Origin: Brachypterus glaber
Lineage: Eukaryota; Arthropoda; Insecta; Coleoptera; Kateretidae
Direction of reading: 5' to 3'
Length of the DNA: 64,000 bases
Assembly: GCA_958510825.1 (NCBI GenBank)
Contig: OY294044.1
Coordinates: 74,818,895-74,882,894, forward strand
Shown here: one piece after another, positions 43,602 to 56,017 of the stretch
How positions within the stretch are numbered: position 1 is the stretch's first letter
How the letters are laid out: each line of letters begins with the position of its first letter
Program-made: the position numbers and the translations under genes
The notes under the pieces: generated by a model
Database searches by the model: none
What the model was told of the DNA's origin: nothing
What the model saw: only the letters and a program-made list of their open reading frames with translations

Positions 43602-44329
43602 ACCCAGCAAACCACCGTACGATAATCGGCATAAATAATTATTGGCCCATTGCTGGCTTGCCGATTATCGGCTAGCCTGTAAAGGACAGATCTGTGGCCG
43701 ACGATACAACGCCAATTTAAAATATGATCTTGCGTAGAAGGAGAAGAAGTCAAGACGCATGCGCAAGTTTTGCGCGGGTTGTGTTCTTAGGGTTGAAGCT
43801 TGGAGCGCTCGGAGCATAGTTCTATCTCTTTTAAAACAAGTAGTTAGAAAGAGATAGAACTATTCTCCGAGAGCTTCAACTCAAACTGGCCTCTTGTGTT
43901 GTGATTTTGCTGCGTCAGTGATAATTATAACTTTAAAGTTCATTAATGAAAATTTTCTGTGGCATGTCTTTATTTACAATTCTTAATAATGATTTTTGAA
44001 GATAAAAAGTAAGTAATTACATTTTTTTTATTAAATACTAAATTAACAATTAATTCACTTGCATTTAAGTCGCATTTAAGATCCCAGGGCGGGAAAGAAG
44101 CTCGTTAAGGTTCCGTAGGTACTAAAATATAAAAACTTATTCAGAATAATATTCTAAAACGGCTTGCCATTACCGGCCCGTTATCGGCTTGCCATTACCG
44201 GCCAGTTATCGGCTTTTGCGACACTTCCATTACCGGGCCGGTAATGGCATGTCGTCAACGGACCGATGACTCTTTATCGGCTTACGGCATTGTGCCGTTG
44301 CCGGCCCATTGCTGGTGTGTTTGCTGGGT
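43602..44329. mobile_element. TIR element ACCCAGCAAAC, 728 bp
   Basis: Starts ACCCAGCAAACCACC and ends GGTGTGTTTGCTGGGT, with ATT on both sides. The right third has repeated blocks of GGCTTGCCATTACCGGCC and CGGCTTACGGC type, which also pair with GCCGATTATCGGC near the left end. A separate hairpin lies at 43790-43882. No transposase frame. Confidence 0.85.
43790..43882. repeat. Hairpin family, copy 1
   Basis: GAGCATAGTTCTATCTCTTT pairs with AAAGAGATAGAACTATTCTC, and the outer TTGAAGCT/AGCTTCAA also pair. A related hairpin is at 57644-57722, so it is probably a small mobile element inserted in the larger TIR element. Confidence 0.75.
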
Positions 44330-44371
44330 ATTCTATTAGTCTACGGTATCGAATTCTCAGTAGTAAAGGTT

Positions 44372-45280
44372 AAACCTTACTATTAGGTATCTAATTCAAT
44401 ACAGCGTAGTTATAATTGTTACCAATACATCCTATACATTATATTGCAATACCAAAATGATACTAAGTATTTTAGTAAGAATAACATTTGTAGAGATGTC
44501 ATGAAGTAGATGGATAATACCGTAGACCGAATATACAGTATATTCACTTTACGATAATGCTTATAATTCTGCCATCTTTTACGTATTGAATATACTTTAT
44601 ATGAGCTAGGAATAAACATTTTATGTCAGAAGCATATTGCAGATTTAATTGATGTATCTATTTGTTGTTCTGGATGGTTTTTATTAGGTTTGATTTTATA
44701 TATTAACGAAAGCAACAGTTTGGTTGAGGGCACATCCATAGGCTCTCATAACAAGCATAGTACATAAGAATGCGAGGCCTTGATTGGCTTGATGTGTCGT
44801 CATGTAAAAAAGTCCAAACCTTACTATTAGGTATCTAATTCAATATAGCGTAGTTATAATTGTTACCATTATATCCTATACATTTTAATTTTTTTTTATT
44901 TATTAATTTATATTGCAATACCAAAATGATACTAAGTATTTTAGTAAGAATAACATTTGTAGAGATATCATGAAGTAGATGGATAATACCGTAGACCGAA
45001 TGTGCAGTATATTCACTCTACGATAATGCTTATAATTCTAGCATCTTTTTCGTATTGAATATACTTTTTATGGGCTAGTAATAGACATGTTATGTCTGAA
45101 GCATATTGCAGATTTAATTGATGTATCTATTTGTTGTTCTGGATGCTTTTTATTAGGTTTGATTTTATACATATATTGACGAAAGCAACAGTTTGGTTGA
45201 GGGCACGTCCATAGGCTCGCATAACAAGCATAGTACATAAAAATACGAAGGCCTTGATTGGCTTGATGTGTTGTCATGTA
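44372..45280 (+). repeat. Local tandem duplication, two units of about 440-465 bp
   Basis: Unit 1 (44372-44806) and unit 2 (44816-45280) both start AAACCTTACTATTAGGTATC and run in parallel through TAGATGGATAATACCGTAGA and GAAAGCAACAGTTTGGTTGA to GGCTTGATGTG...CATGTA. Unit 2 has about 27 extra AT-rich bases near 44883-44910. Divergence of a few percent shows that the duplication is not very recent. The small frames inside are probably not genes. Confidence 0.9.
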
Positions 45281-45347
45281 TCTTGTAAGCCAATCACGGT
45301 ATCGTATTCCTATACTATGCTTGTTATACGAGCCTGTGGATATGCCT
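45202..45347. mobile_element. Hairpin MITE (GGCACGTCCATAGGCTCGC)
   Basis: CATAGGCTCGCATAACAAGC pairs with GCTTGTTATACGAGCCTGTG; TTGATTGGCTTG pairs with CAAGCCAATCA. Unit 1 of the tandem duplication holds only the left half (about 44727-44806). Another copy lies at 46228-46352. Confidence 0.8.
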
Positions 45348-46227
45348 TGATTCAAATAAACTAAGACTGAGTTATTTTTCAAAAAGCAGTCGTCCTTATA
45401 AAATAGTAAGCCCGAAATTTTCCAGTCTTCCAATCACTATGAAAAATACACTGAGAAAAATCTATTAATATTAATACAAAACGTCGTTGTAACAACTTTT
45501 AGGTATATAATTAAATTTTTACGTTTATTCTAAAACATTATAACGTTATATTATATACACTATTAAAATTGTAGATTCATATTATTTAATATTACAACAA
45601 GGTTGTTGTCACTATAATAGTTTTTTAAGAAAGGATAATTAATAAAGATGGCGACAATCAGCTGATTCTAATAAATGTTTTCCAAAATATAGAAAGTAGG
45701 CATTTTTGGCTAAAACTTTTATGTGAATACGTATACCCAACGATAAGCATTTACAATGTACATGTATATGTACATGTAATGTACATTGTACATGTACATG
45801 TGATGTGATATGTAGTTTTTATGTGCACATAAATTTAATATGTGAGTTTAATAGTAGATTTCAGGTTGACTCGGAAAATAGTTCCATTTTCCGGGAGACC
45901 TGTATACTATTTTATTCGCAACTGGTTTTATTTAAAAATAAAGTACTATTTTTTTTAAAACCTAGATGTTTGAATTCAAATGAACAAAATAAATATTTTT
46001 TCCTACATTTCACAAGAAAAGCACAATCATATAAACCGAAATAAACAACCACGAAAAACATTTGTTGATAGCTCACAAGGCACCGTTTATAACATTTATT
46101 ATCCTTCTCAGTCTCAGTCTCCGTCCAGTTATGCAAGATAGTAAGGGACGCGGTCCGTTTTACACTACAGAGCGCATAAATAGCATAAATAAATCGTAGT
46201 TATCAAAAATTTACTGTTTTCCTGGAA
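45348..46227. other. Intergenic sequence with TGTACA-type repeats
   Basis: A cluster of self-complementary TGTACATG units at about 45755-45803. No gene recognised. Confidence 0.5.
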
Positions 46228-46352
46228 AGGGCATATTCAAAGACTCGCATAACAAGCATAGTAAATAAGAATGCTATGTCAGGATTGGCTTGATGTGTCG
46301 TCATGTATCTTGTAATGGTTGTTATGCGAGCCTCTGGATAGGCCTTAAGTAG
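46228..46352. mobile_element. Hairpin MITE, second copy
   Basis: GGGCATATTCAAAGACTCGC at the left and GTTATGCGAGCCTCTGGATA at the right match the ends of the element at 45202-45347. The inner hairpin arm is shortened. Confidence 0.7.
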
Positions 46353-46803
46353 TACCTTTTTCAATTCCATACAAAATAACATTAAGTATACCATATGTAA
46401 CTTTCTCTTCTTTTATAAGCTTTAATGACCGTCAATCATTATCATAGACAAAAAATGTCACAATATTTTTTATGTTAAAAGGTACGAGTTTTTAACCAAT
46501 GATGTAGCTTAAAAATTGCGGGAATTTTAAACTACTATCTTGCATAATTGGACGGACTATAGAACTGTATTATTTAAGTTTTTTAAACGAAATGTATTAG
46601 ATTATATTCTTGTTTATCATGACAGCACTTCTTGCCTTAAGCATTAATAATTATATTTAGCGAAAATTAATAATTTAAATTGCAGACCAGTAATAATTAG
46701 TTTACTGGTCTCTATTTTTCATTACAGGTCAGGTCCAGGCGTGTAAAACAGTGGGACAAGAAATCACGTACTTCCCACACTTTATTAATACATGTAATGT
46801 AAG

Positions 46804-46859
46804 TTTATTAGCAACTGTATTACATATTATGTAATATATGTAATACAGTTGCTAATAAA
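46804..46859. repeat. Near-perfect 56-bp palindrome
   Basis: TTTATTAGCAACTGTATTAC pairs with GTAATACAGTTGCTAATAAA; arms of about 23 bp with a 10-bp spacer. A GC-rich tract of about 125 bp (46861-46985) follows, in which I recognise nothing. Confidence 0.9.
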
Positions 46860-46985
46860 ATACGAGCGGGCGCGGAGAGAGCCGACCAAGCTCAGCGCTG
46901 TGACCTAGCCAGTCAGGTGAGCATAGAGAATCGTGACGTGGAAAGGAGCGGCAGGCCGAACCTGCTGATTTACAAGCTCCGTCCA

Positions 46986-48570
46986 CTGCGTACAATTTGT
47001 TGTTTTAGTTCGAACAACTGCACTCGTTTGTAAATACCGAACACGTTTACTTGTTTGTTGTTGTATTCTATGCAATATATAGTGGTTGGCGCATATACAA
47101 CTATTTGTTGTTGTATAATATAACCTAATTACGTTATTGATTACGCTACTGTTCTATCAGTGTAGATTATTGGAATATTTAATTATATACCCTAGGTCTA
47201 TATTAAAAGTAGTTTAATAGTACCAAAACCAAAAACTATAGGTTAAGTTACCATTAAAAGTCATAATTCTGGTATTAGTTTGTTTGGTTAAGACGGACCT
47301 GTTATTGAGATATAAATTTAAATTGTAAAACATTCCACAATACCGTGACAACTTTCTGTCATGGCACTCATTTATAAATCCCTTTTGAAAATTCTTCTGA
47401 TCCACATGTTAACCTTTTAGATTTATTGAGTTTTGTGTACATGCATTCAATTTTGATGGCTTTTAATCTCGGACAAATAAAAATGGGTCTAGGGTAAAGT
47501 GAATAGGGCTTGACACATGCATTACGTTTTTAACCTATAACATGGACATAGTTCCAAATAAAGTCAAAATTTAATTTAAAAAACCAACTAGAAAGATGTC
47601 ACAATAAATTACAATAAAAGTCAAAGAGGTTAAAGAAAACTGACTCATGTCTTATTGTATACAACCAGAAAAAAAATGGAATAAAAAGTTTATAGTAAAA
47701 TATAGGGTTATAAGAATAATTTTAAACAAACCTAATGCAAATATATCATTTATATATTTATATTTTTTATTTTGCTTTCTCATTTTGAAAATTTTCAAAT
47801 TTTTGGGAAAGCCTTGTATTCGTGCAAAAATTTCCAATTTTTTTGCGTATTTTTGCGTTTTATGACGTTTTATGTCGATAAAAATGAATTTCAAGCAAAA
47901 ACAATTGTCAGTAGATTGATTGGTGGGTCGTTCTATCCGGCTAGAGACTTAAAATTTGACATACAGGTAAGTTACCAAAAGTTCTCGCTCGGAATTGTTT
48001 TTGGTAAACATAAGGGTGGGGCAAGGGGGGCAAATGGGGGAAAATACAATATTTTTACACAAAATTTTGAAAATTGCTATATAGGGGTTTTTGAGGTTGC
48101 TGTAATTATATCTGATAATAAAAAAATTCTAACTCCACCCCCACGGAGGTTTATTTATTTATTTATTTTATTTATACTCTTTAGATACCTATTATAATAT
48201 TATAACATTTAGGTTTGAATTTACTTACTTGGACTTTTTTAGTTATCACTGACTGCCTATTTTGCCTTCTACATTTTTTAAAAAGATACAAAATAATATT
48301 TATTACCCTTTTTGATATATCTATATATAAACGTCGACCCAATTTATTCTTTATGAAGATAAAAAATAACCGCATTTATAAAGCAGTGTTTTATTTATCG
48401 AGTACGTAATCACCTGAAACATCACAAAACCAATTCGAATATTTTGAAAATCACTTTATCAAACTATTAATTTATTCATTTTCTTTTAAACCATAAAAAT
48501 ATTATACTAAAAATTTAATAAATAGAATCTTAAAGAACCTTATGGAAACAACCTTTAGTGCGACTTTCAA
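46986..48570. other. AT-rich intergenic sequence, no gene seen
   Basis: Several overlapping small frames (47640-48400) lack any motif and are biased by AT-rich composition. Confidence 0.5.
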
Positions 48571-49375
48571 TATACACATTGTATTTGAAATAGGGGTGAT
48601 TCTATATCAGAAAATATGACAAAAAGTTCCTATAAACCTATGTCTAAAAATGCGTAGTAAGCGAGCTACGCCCCTTTGAAAGTGGCTAAAAAATTCAGTT
48701 TTTATTTAATAACTTAGGAATCCTTTGAGATATAGCAACGAGGTTTTGCACATTTACTAATCATAGTAAGGGCCATCTTCTTAGGTTATTTTAATGTACT
48801 TATTTTAAACAGGGGTGTGCGAAAAGGGCCACCCTTATCAGTTTTTTGTCCCAAACCTTTCTGTGTAACTTCAGGTCAAAATACATAAAAAAAGTACTCT
48901 TGTTGTAACACTGTAGGATTAACCGTTTTCAAGAAAAATTAGTTTGAAGGTGAAATTTCTCAATACGAGGACGAAAAATTAAATACTTAAATGTTGAAAA
49001 CTGAAATATCAATGATGAAGGGAAAATGTGCATTAAATACTAAGAAAAAAAACTCATATACAGTTATTTTAAAAAATTAATCCTTAGGGAGCTATGGTCT
49101 CGTAAAAATGCACTATTTTTACAGGTCATAGTAGCTTTAAAAGCGATTTTTCGATATACATGTATAGAAACTTTTTTTCTTAGTTTTCGATATTGTATAA
49201 GCCTACATCATTAAAAATTTGGGTTTCAGCGTTTTAGCATTTAATTTTTCGAACACGAACCGTGAAATTTCACCTTTAAATTAATTTTTCTTGAAAACGG
49301 TTAGTCCTACAGTGTTACAACAAGAGTAACTTTTTTATGTATTTTGACCTGGGAAATCTTACACCAAAAATAAAA
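48571..49375. mobile_element. ACAGGGTG-family foldback, copy 2
   Basis: The left side repeats the copy at 34212-35128: ATTTGAAATAGGGGTGATTC, AGCTACGCCCCTTTGAAAGT, ACGAGGTTTTGCACAT. The middle and right side invert internal parts (TGTAGGATTAACCGTTTTCA against GAAAACGGTTAGTCCTACA). The right terminus is unclear and may be truncated; TACAGGGTGTCCC at 49504 could be a separate family end. Confidence 0.75.
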
Positions 49376-50780
49376 TTCTGTGATCATTTAAAGACTAAAT
49401 TTTAAAACAAATCTATTGAAGTGTTTTTTACAACAACTAAAATCATTTGTTTTGTAAGTTTTATTGATTAACCTTGCAAATAGCCCAGCTAAGACCAATT
49501 TTATACAGGGTGTCCCAGCTGAGAGAAATCAATCTTTTTTTGGCGTTATTATTAAAGCTATCGGAATAAAATTAATATTAGTCCATATACACCCAAAAAG
49601 AGATACTTTTACCTAAATAAAAGTTTTCTGCTAGCTTTTATTTTTAAGATGTAATTTTTTTAACTGTCGCTTTAAATACTATTTTTAAAATATGATTATA
49701 CCTAATATTAAACTATTCTTTAATTTATTTACAATTGCTAAACAAATCATGCTAATATTAAATTATTTTTTATTTAATTTCTTTAAAAAATTATGATTTT
49801 TTTTAATAAAATTATTTTATCAAGAACTTCATGAATTTCACTTATTTTGATTGCAGTTGAGGGTTTCACAAATTAAATATCAAAATTATAAATATCTGAA
49901 TAAATGTTATATAAATTGTTAAAATCAAATTATAACGTACGGCTAACGTAAACGTACCATAAGTAGTAACAAATGAGGCTTAAATGAACTTTATTCAGAT
50001 TAAAGTGTTTAAAAGTAAAAAAGTCCAAACCCTTAACTACAAACGCTGATAAACAAATTATTGTGATTTTAACAAAATAATATATTAAGATTATTCTAAA
50101 TGAAATTATTTATAAATTATGAAAAATCATTTGATCAATGTATAAAGAATAAAAATATTTTATCCAAGACAATTACCAGCTTTATTTTAAATAGATAAAC
50201 TCAATAATAACCCCCGCATGGCTTTTATTTTATTTAGTGGATAATTATTTATTTTACCCACTCAACTGTCACTTGTCAAATTATTTCCTTGTAAATGCAT
50301 TAAAATTTTTAATAAAAATATGAATTCCTAAGCTATTTATTGGATAAAATTTTGTATGGCACTCATGGGTAAACCGATATTGCCCATGAGAAAATTAAAC
50401 TGCGAGGCGTCAGCCAAGCAGGTTAATTACCCACTAGTACCATAAATAACTATTTTTTAATTTTAGTATTCAAATTAAAATTGTAGATAAAAATGGTGTA
50501 AAATAAGGTTTATCTCAAAAATTAAAGCTAGTAGAAAACTTTTGTTTACGCACAGTTAGAGCTTGTTGGGTGTACTACCCACTATATTTCGCTTAATACA
50601 GGTCAAAAAATATATAAAAAAAATTCTAAAACTGTGGTTTTGTGAATATTTCAGAACATTTGCCATTCCCTTAGGCTAACAACGTCTTCTTTGCTACTTT
50701 ATATAGAAATTAGTAACGTTCACATAATTGTAAGTTAAGAAGTACGACCTACATTGTAGGTAATTACAATTATTCTATTA
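49376..50780. other. AT-rich intergenic sequence, no gene seen
   Basis: One TACAGGGTGTCCCAGCTGAG motif near 49504 resembles the end of a TIR element, but I found no partner end. Nothing else recognised. Confidence 0.5.
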
Positions 50781-52049
50781 GGGGTCGTCCATAAAATACG
50801 TCACACCTTTGGAGGGGTGTGAGGCCACACCAAAAATTTTATTGAAATTACTTTTTTACATTCTGATAAGCAGAATTTTTACCACTACAAATTACTACAA
50901 ATGAGGAGCGCCGGATCATCTACCATAAATCACATTTTTCAGTATAAGCCAAAAACTAATAATTTCTAAACGGCACAAAAATTAATTAAAATTGTATTTG
51001 ATTGTGATAGACAGTAATAAGTATACAATATAATAATATCATTTAAATCAAATTTAAATAATATCACTTAAATATCACTTAAATCAAATTTAAATATTAC
51101 TTAAATATCACTTAAATCAAATATGCTGTAAATTTGCTGTAATATCACTTAAATCCAATTTGCTGTAAATCACTAATTTAAACGATATTTGAAGATCATC
51201 CCCTTTGGTCCGGCACGTGCAGATGGCGCCTTTTGATCAGGAAAAATTAACATGATTTTACAATATTTTCGTTAAACTTTTTATATAGGGATTTTTGAGG
51301 TCGCTGAGTGTAAATCTGTATTTGTAAACGTTTGCAAATAATCAACCCAGCCCCGGGGGTGGATATAGAAAAAAATAATTATCAAAAACCCTTATAAACC
51401 AATTTTGACGAAAAAATTGACAAACATTTAAAAATATTTACCCCATCAGTCACGCGGGGGTGGAGTTAGAAAGTTGTTATTACCAGATTCAATTTCAGCA
51501 ACCTTAACAACAGCTTCAAATTCTCAAAATTTAAGCAGGGAAAGCTAAACAGCAATTCAGCTCCAGGACCCGTTTTAATACTCAAAATTATGTCATTATT
51601 TCTTGGCTAATACAAAGCTACTTGAATTTAATGCAGTGGACCTCCTTTTGATCCGGCAATCTAAGTGAAGATGGAGGGTTTGGATCCGGCAGCATTATTT
51701 TAAATGTAAATTAAAAATACTTAAAGTGCCCTTTGGCACAATTTCTTTTGCAGTATAATAATAATAATACAAATAATTATTTATTAGCTTCCACCATTGC
51801 CCAAACTATCAATAACTCTTTTTTTATGAAGCTGACCTCTTTTTGATCCGGCACTCCTCAAATATCCCTTTAATGATTCATATGTTCAACAAATTCAAAA
51901 AAATGTTAGAAAAATTCGATTTTTTTAAATAAAATTGGAGTTTGACGTCACATAGGGGGGGAGGGGGTCAATACTTTGCGACAATCTGTGACATAGAGGA
52001 GAGGGGGGTCTAAAATCACATAAAAAAGTGTGACGTATTTTATGGACGA
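50781..52049. mobile_element. Non-autonomous TIR element TCGTCCATAAAATACGTCAC, 1.27 kb
   Basis: A 21-bp perfect inverted repeat begins TCGTCCATAAAATACGTCAC at 50785 and its inverse ends at 52049. Inside are a minisatellite-like block of ATCACTTAAATCAAATTT units (about 51040-51180) and three TTTTGATCCGGCA-like motifs (51240-51860). No transposase frame is evident. Confidence 0.87.
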
Positions 52050-52078
52050 GAAAGACTAAAAATAAACTAAACTAATAT

Positions 52079-52748
52079 ACAGGGTGATTAGTAACTGCCA
52101 TGTCAAAAGAGGTTATTCTACATCCAAAAATATGAAAAAAAAGTTTCTATAAAGGGTGGTCCGGTCGAAGATGGCATATTGAATGGGGGAATAAGAGCAT
52201 CAATAAAATCTTAATGCTGAGCTGTGATTCATTTAAAACTGAGCAAAAAAGTATTCTTTATCAGAACACCTAAATTTAATAATAAAGGAGTAATAGCCTT
52301 TTAAAAAGTAACGTTTTTGGTGGCACAAAATGTTACTTGCTCTTAATTGTATTTTTTTAAAACGGTTGCTCCTACAGTGTTACACTGTAGGAATTTTTTT
52401 TAGTATTTTTACTCAAAAATCTATATTTTTACAAAACACTCCAAAAAGACTACACATAAAAAAGTTTGGGGCAAAAACCTGTTAAGCCAAATATTTTGTC
52501 CGTCTAGGCACGCCTCTGGATAAATTCAAAAAAATAAACTAATTGCCCTTATTTATACTAGTATACATGAAAAAGCTCGTCGCTCTAACTTAAAGGGTAC
52601 CAGAGTTATTAATTAAAAACCTTTTTTTTAATTACAATTTTAAAGAGCCGTAGCTCCCTTAGGGCCAACCTTTATAGGAACCTTCTTGATATTTTTGGCT
52701 GCAGAATCACCTCTTAAATTTTGGCATGCCAGTTATTGATCACCCTGT
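52079..52748. mobile_element. TA-CAGGGTGAT TIR element, 670 bp
   Basis: The left end ACAGGGTGATTAGTAACTGC matches, inverted, the right end CAGTTATTGATCACCCTGT; TA lies on both sides. The interior shares motifs with the other ACAGGGTG elements (GCCGTAGCTCCCTTAG; CTACAGTGTTACACTGTAGG, itself a palindrome). Confidence 0.85.
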
Positions 52749-53016
52749 ATGTTTCGATTTTTCCAGAAGGAATAAGTTCTACATTTAGATTCATTGACCA
52801 CTATTCTATAAATATTAATGATGATGGTGCCCACGTGTGCTGTTTTTGTTTTTTAATCAAAATTTTTATTATTTTCACAAATAAGATAAAAATACAACTT
52901 CGTCACCAAATTTTACGTTTTGTAAAACCTACGCACTATTTTCGACAATGATAATTTTTGCCAATTTTACGTTTTTACCTAGTATTTGGTATACTGAAAA
53001 TATGTGCTAAAAATTA

Positions 53017-53442
53017 CACGGAAAAAAAAATTATAGCTAGGAGCGCTATAACACACATACCAAGCAAATTATAATCGCTTATTATATAAATACAAGGCTT
53101 TCTCTTACAATTATGGCAGTCAGTGTAAAAATTTATATGAAATACTTTAATTGTTTAGTGAATAATAAAATATAACAAATAGTATGGCATTTATAGCTTA
53201 AATAGATTTAATTATTGTCCGTGCTAATAATTTTTATAATATAATAAAATTTCTGTAAATTTATAATAGTGCCTGTAATAAATATAATCGTGTCTGTAAT
53301 ATATATATAATCGTTTCCAATTTATTTTTAACATTATTAGTTATTGTGTCCCTTATAATATATAGCTTAAATCACTATAATTTGCCACTGTTACCAAATA
53401 TCTTATAATGTATAGCGCAGAGCCCACTAATTTCTTTCCGTG
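53017..53442 (-). mobile_element. 425-bp MITE, TIR CACGGAAA, TA target duplication, copy 2 (inverted)
   Basis: Inverted relative to the copy at 40352-40776 and nearly identical over the full length: CACGGAAAAAAAAATTATAG at the left, GCCCACTAATTTCTTTCCGTG-type right end, TA on both sides. Confidence 0.9.
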
Positions 53443-55734
53443 TATAAGAAAGGAAACTAAATTTCTTGAAAAATGTTTAAAATTATATGATCTTTTCCTC
53501 ACCGATGCCCTTTTTTCTAAATTTAAAAATAATCGAAGAATCGTCCTTGATTTTTCCTATCTCCAAAAAAAAATTTGCTCCTGGCAGATTTTCCAACTTT
53601 GTAAGTGAGAATAGGGGGGAAGCTCCCCCATCCCCCCTTCCGTACGTCCCTCTCCTTACATGATGAACAGAACAATGATGCGAACATAAATGGAAATTTT
53701 AATTATAAAAATAACAACAAAGTAATTAAAACCTTAAAACTTATTCAAACCTTTTCGCGATATCTTAGCTTATACTACAGAGGTCAGGTAGTTGTACCTA
53801 GAAATACTTCAGGTTTTAAAAACGCAAAAATTCTATGCTGGCATTGTTAAGTATCCAAGAAAATAGGACATGTTAGATGTTGTTTTAAAGGTTTTTTGAT
53901 GCTTAATATAATTTTCAATGAATGTTGAGATATTTTTAAAAATCTCCTTTGTCAAAAATACGAAAATGGCGGACGTTTTTGTTTAAAAATCTTTGAAAAA
54001 TCTTTTTTTTGCCAAGAAATTTTCTTCTTTTTTCAAAAAAAAAATATGACCAAAAGATGGCGCTTTAAAAAACTAAAAAAAAATCTATTCTTTGAACATA
54101 AATAAATACATAATGTTTAAAAAATATATTATTTTTAAAATTTGAAGGTAAAAAGATCCCTTAATTTGATTTCTTATATCAGCAAGAACATATAATAATT
54201 ATAACTATTATAATTAATAACTATTAACAAAAACTACATTTCAAAATATTTATTTTGTTAATTTGGGGTTATAGTCGTACTAAAGGTGCAAGTCGCTTGA
54301 AAATCAACTTTACACCACGATATTTTAAGAACCCTTTGACATTTAATATGACTACACCTAAAATTTTTTACCGAGTTCTTTATATTTTCACAGGGCCGTA
54401 TTCAGCCTTATTTCAATTATACCGTGCGGCCACCACCACCCCCCCCCCTCTTAACTTTTAAACGAGTTGAGATATCGACTTTAAATATGGAACCCATAAA
54501 TAAGACAACTTTATTTTTGCATATATTGGATATTTTCAGCTCCTAAAACGTGGGGTCATGGGGGAGCATTTTTTAAATGGAAAGGGAGGCAGTGTGATAC
54601 ATTATTTTAAAGCTTATAAAGTTCTCCATTTATTTCCAAATTTTTTAAACATGTTTTTTCAGGTTTTAATTTAGATTTTTTTTGCTAAAAAATGAGATTT
54701 TTAAGATTATAAATTTAATATAATAATTAAATCTTTAAAATTAGTTTAAAAGTATAATTTACGTTTTTGCAACTTAAAATTATTTACTTTTCAAAAATTT
54801 TCGTATAACTTCAAATTTGGTTACCGGGTACTACTTGAATCGGTGCCAAACTGAGTTCAAGGTAGCAAAATTGATTTTTTATTTGCGGCCCTAAACCCAA
54901 CCCAATAAACCCAAAATCAAAACTTCCTGAATTATTTCCATGAAAAGCCGCTTTTATTGACCTGACGACTGGATTATTAGTATATATACCAATATATAGA
55001 AGAAATACTTGTAAGATTTTATAGAAAAGACCATTAATACGAAAACGAGGTTTCTTATCTTTTGACGTACATACACAAACGAAATGCTTATTAATGACAA
55101 GAAAGAAAACTTGTTTTCAACTAAACTTTTACGGCTTCTGCTTAATATCACTAAATTGTTTCTTTTGGTCTGAAATTATTATTTTTACAGAACATTGTTT
55201 GCAGGTAATGCTTTCTTCGAAAAGTTCTTAATAGCAACTATAAAAAGTATTCTCTATAGAGAAGACATAAAAAATGCATTTTTTTGTAGCCGAGCCCCTG
55301 AAATAATTAACGAGCCCTATAGGAGTAATATCAACAACTAAATAGAGTCAAAGCTTTAAATATATTTAATTCTAAATAAAATTGGTAATTATAGTCGTAT
55401 TAATGGTGGAGGTCGCTTGCAAAACAACTTTACAGATCATTACAGAGTTGATTATTGAAAAGAACCGAAAATCTTTTGCGTGGCTAAGAAAGTAAATAAC
55501 AAAACGATATGTCAAGTGATCCCTCATTTAAAAGATTTTTTGGTTTTGGTTTCAGCGGTTTCGTATTTGAAAATCGGACCGTATATCTCAAGTTATTCGA
55601 CATTTATTTCTTTCAAATTGACATCTTTGATGAACTGAAACTCTCTCGGAAGACGATACTTGACCCGTTTCCATATGAACTTTTTGTATTGTTTTCCATT
55701 GTTTTTTAAAAAAAGTTCCCATTCCCAATGTCTA
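53443..55734. other. AT-rich intergenic sequence, no gene seen
   Basis: About 2.3 kb. Two related stretches share TTATAGTCGTA and GTCGCTTG...CAACTTTACA (54268-54315 and 55391-55435), perhaps a dispersed repeat. Small frames lack motifs. Confidence 0.5.
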
Positions 55735-56017
55735 CACTGATAAAACTGTTTATTTGCGTCAACTAGATATTTGGTTGGATATGGCCAATTAAATATTTGG
55801 TTGGGACAAATAAACTTTATGTGAGTCAAATAAATTTTATTTCTGCCAAATAAATTATTTTGTTCCCATTAATAAATCATTTTGCAATTAAAATATTTGT
55901 TTACATGAACTAAATATTTATTTGACTCAAATAAAATTTATTTGTCCCAACCAAATAATTTAATTGACCATATCCAACCAAATATTTAGTTGACGCAAAT
56001 AAACTCTTTTATCAGTG
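55735..56017. mobile_element. Foldback MITE CACTGATAAAA with TA duplication, 283 bp
   Basis: Starts CACTGATAAAACTGTTTATT and ends AATAAACTCTTTTATCAGTG, flanked by TA. The arms pair almost all the way to the middle (TTGGTTGGATATGGCCAATT against AATTGACCATATCCAACCAA). Confidence 0.92.

Noticed and set aside
44372..45280. CRISPR-like or satellite array
   Set aside because: Only two long units with no short regular spacers; a simple tandem duplication explains it.
45068..45433. Minus-strand open frame of 121 codons
   Set aside because: It spans part of the tandem duplication and a hairpin MITE, and has no recognisable motif.
47640..48410. Cluster of overlapping small frames on both strands
   Set aside because: Phe/Lys/Ile-rich products on both strands reflect base composition, and no family is recognised.
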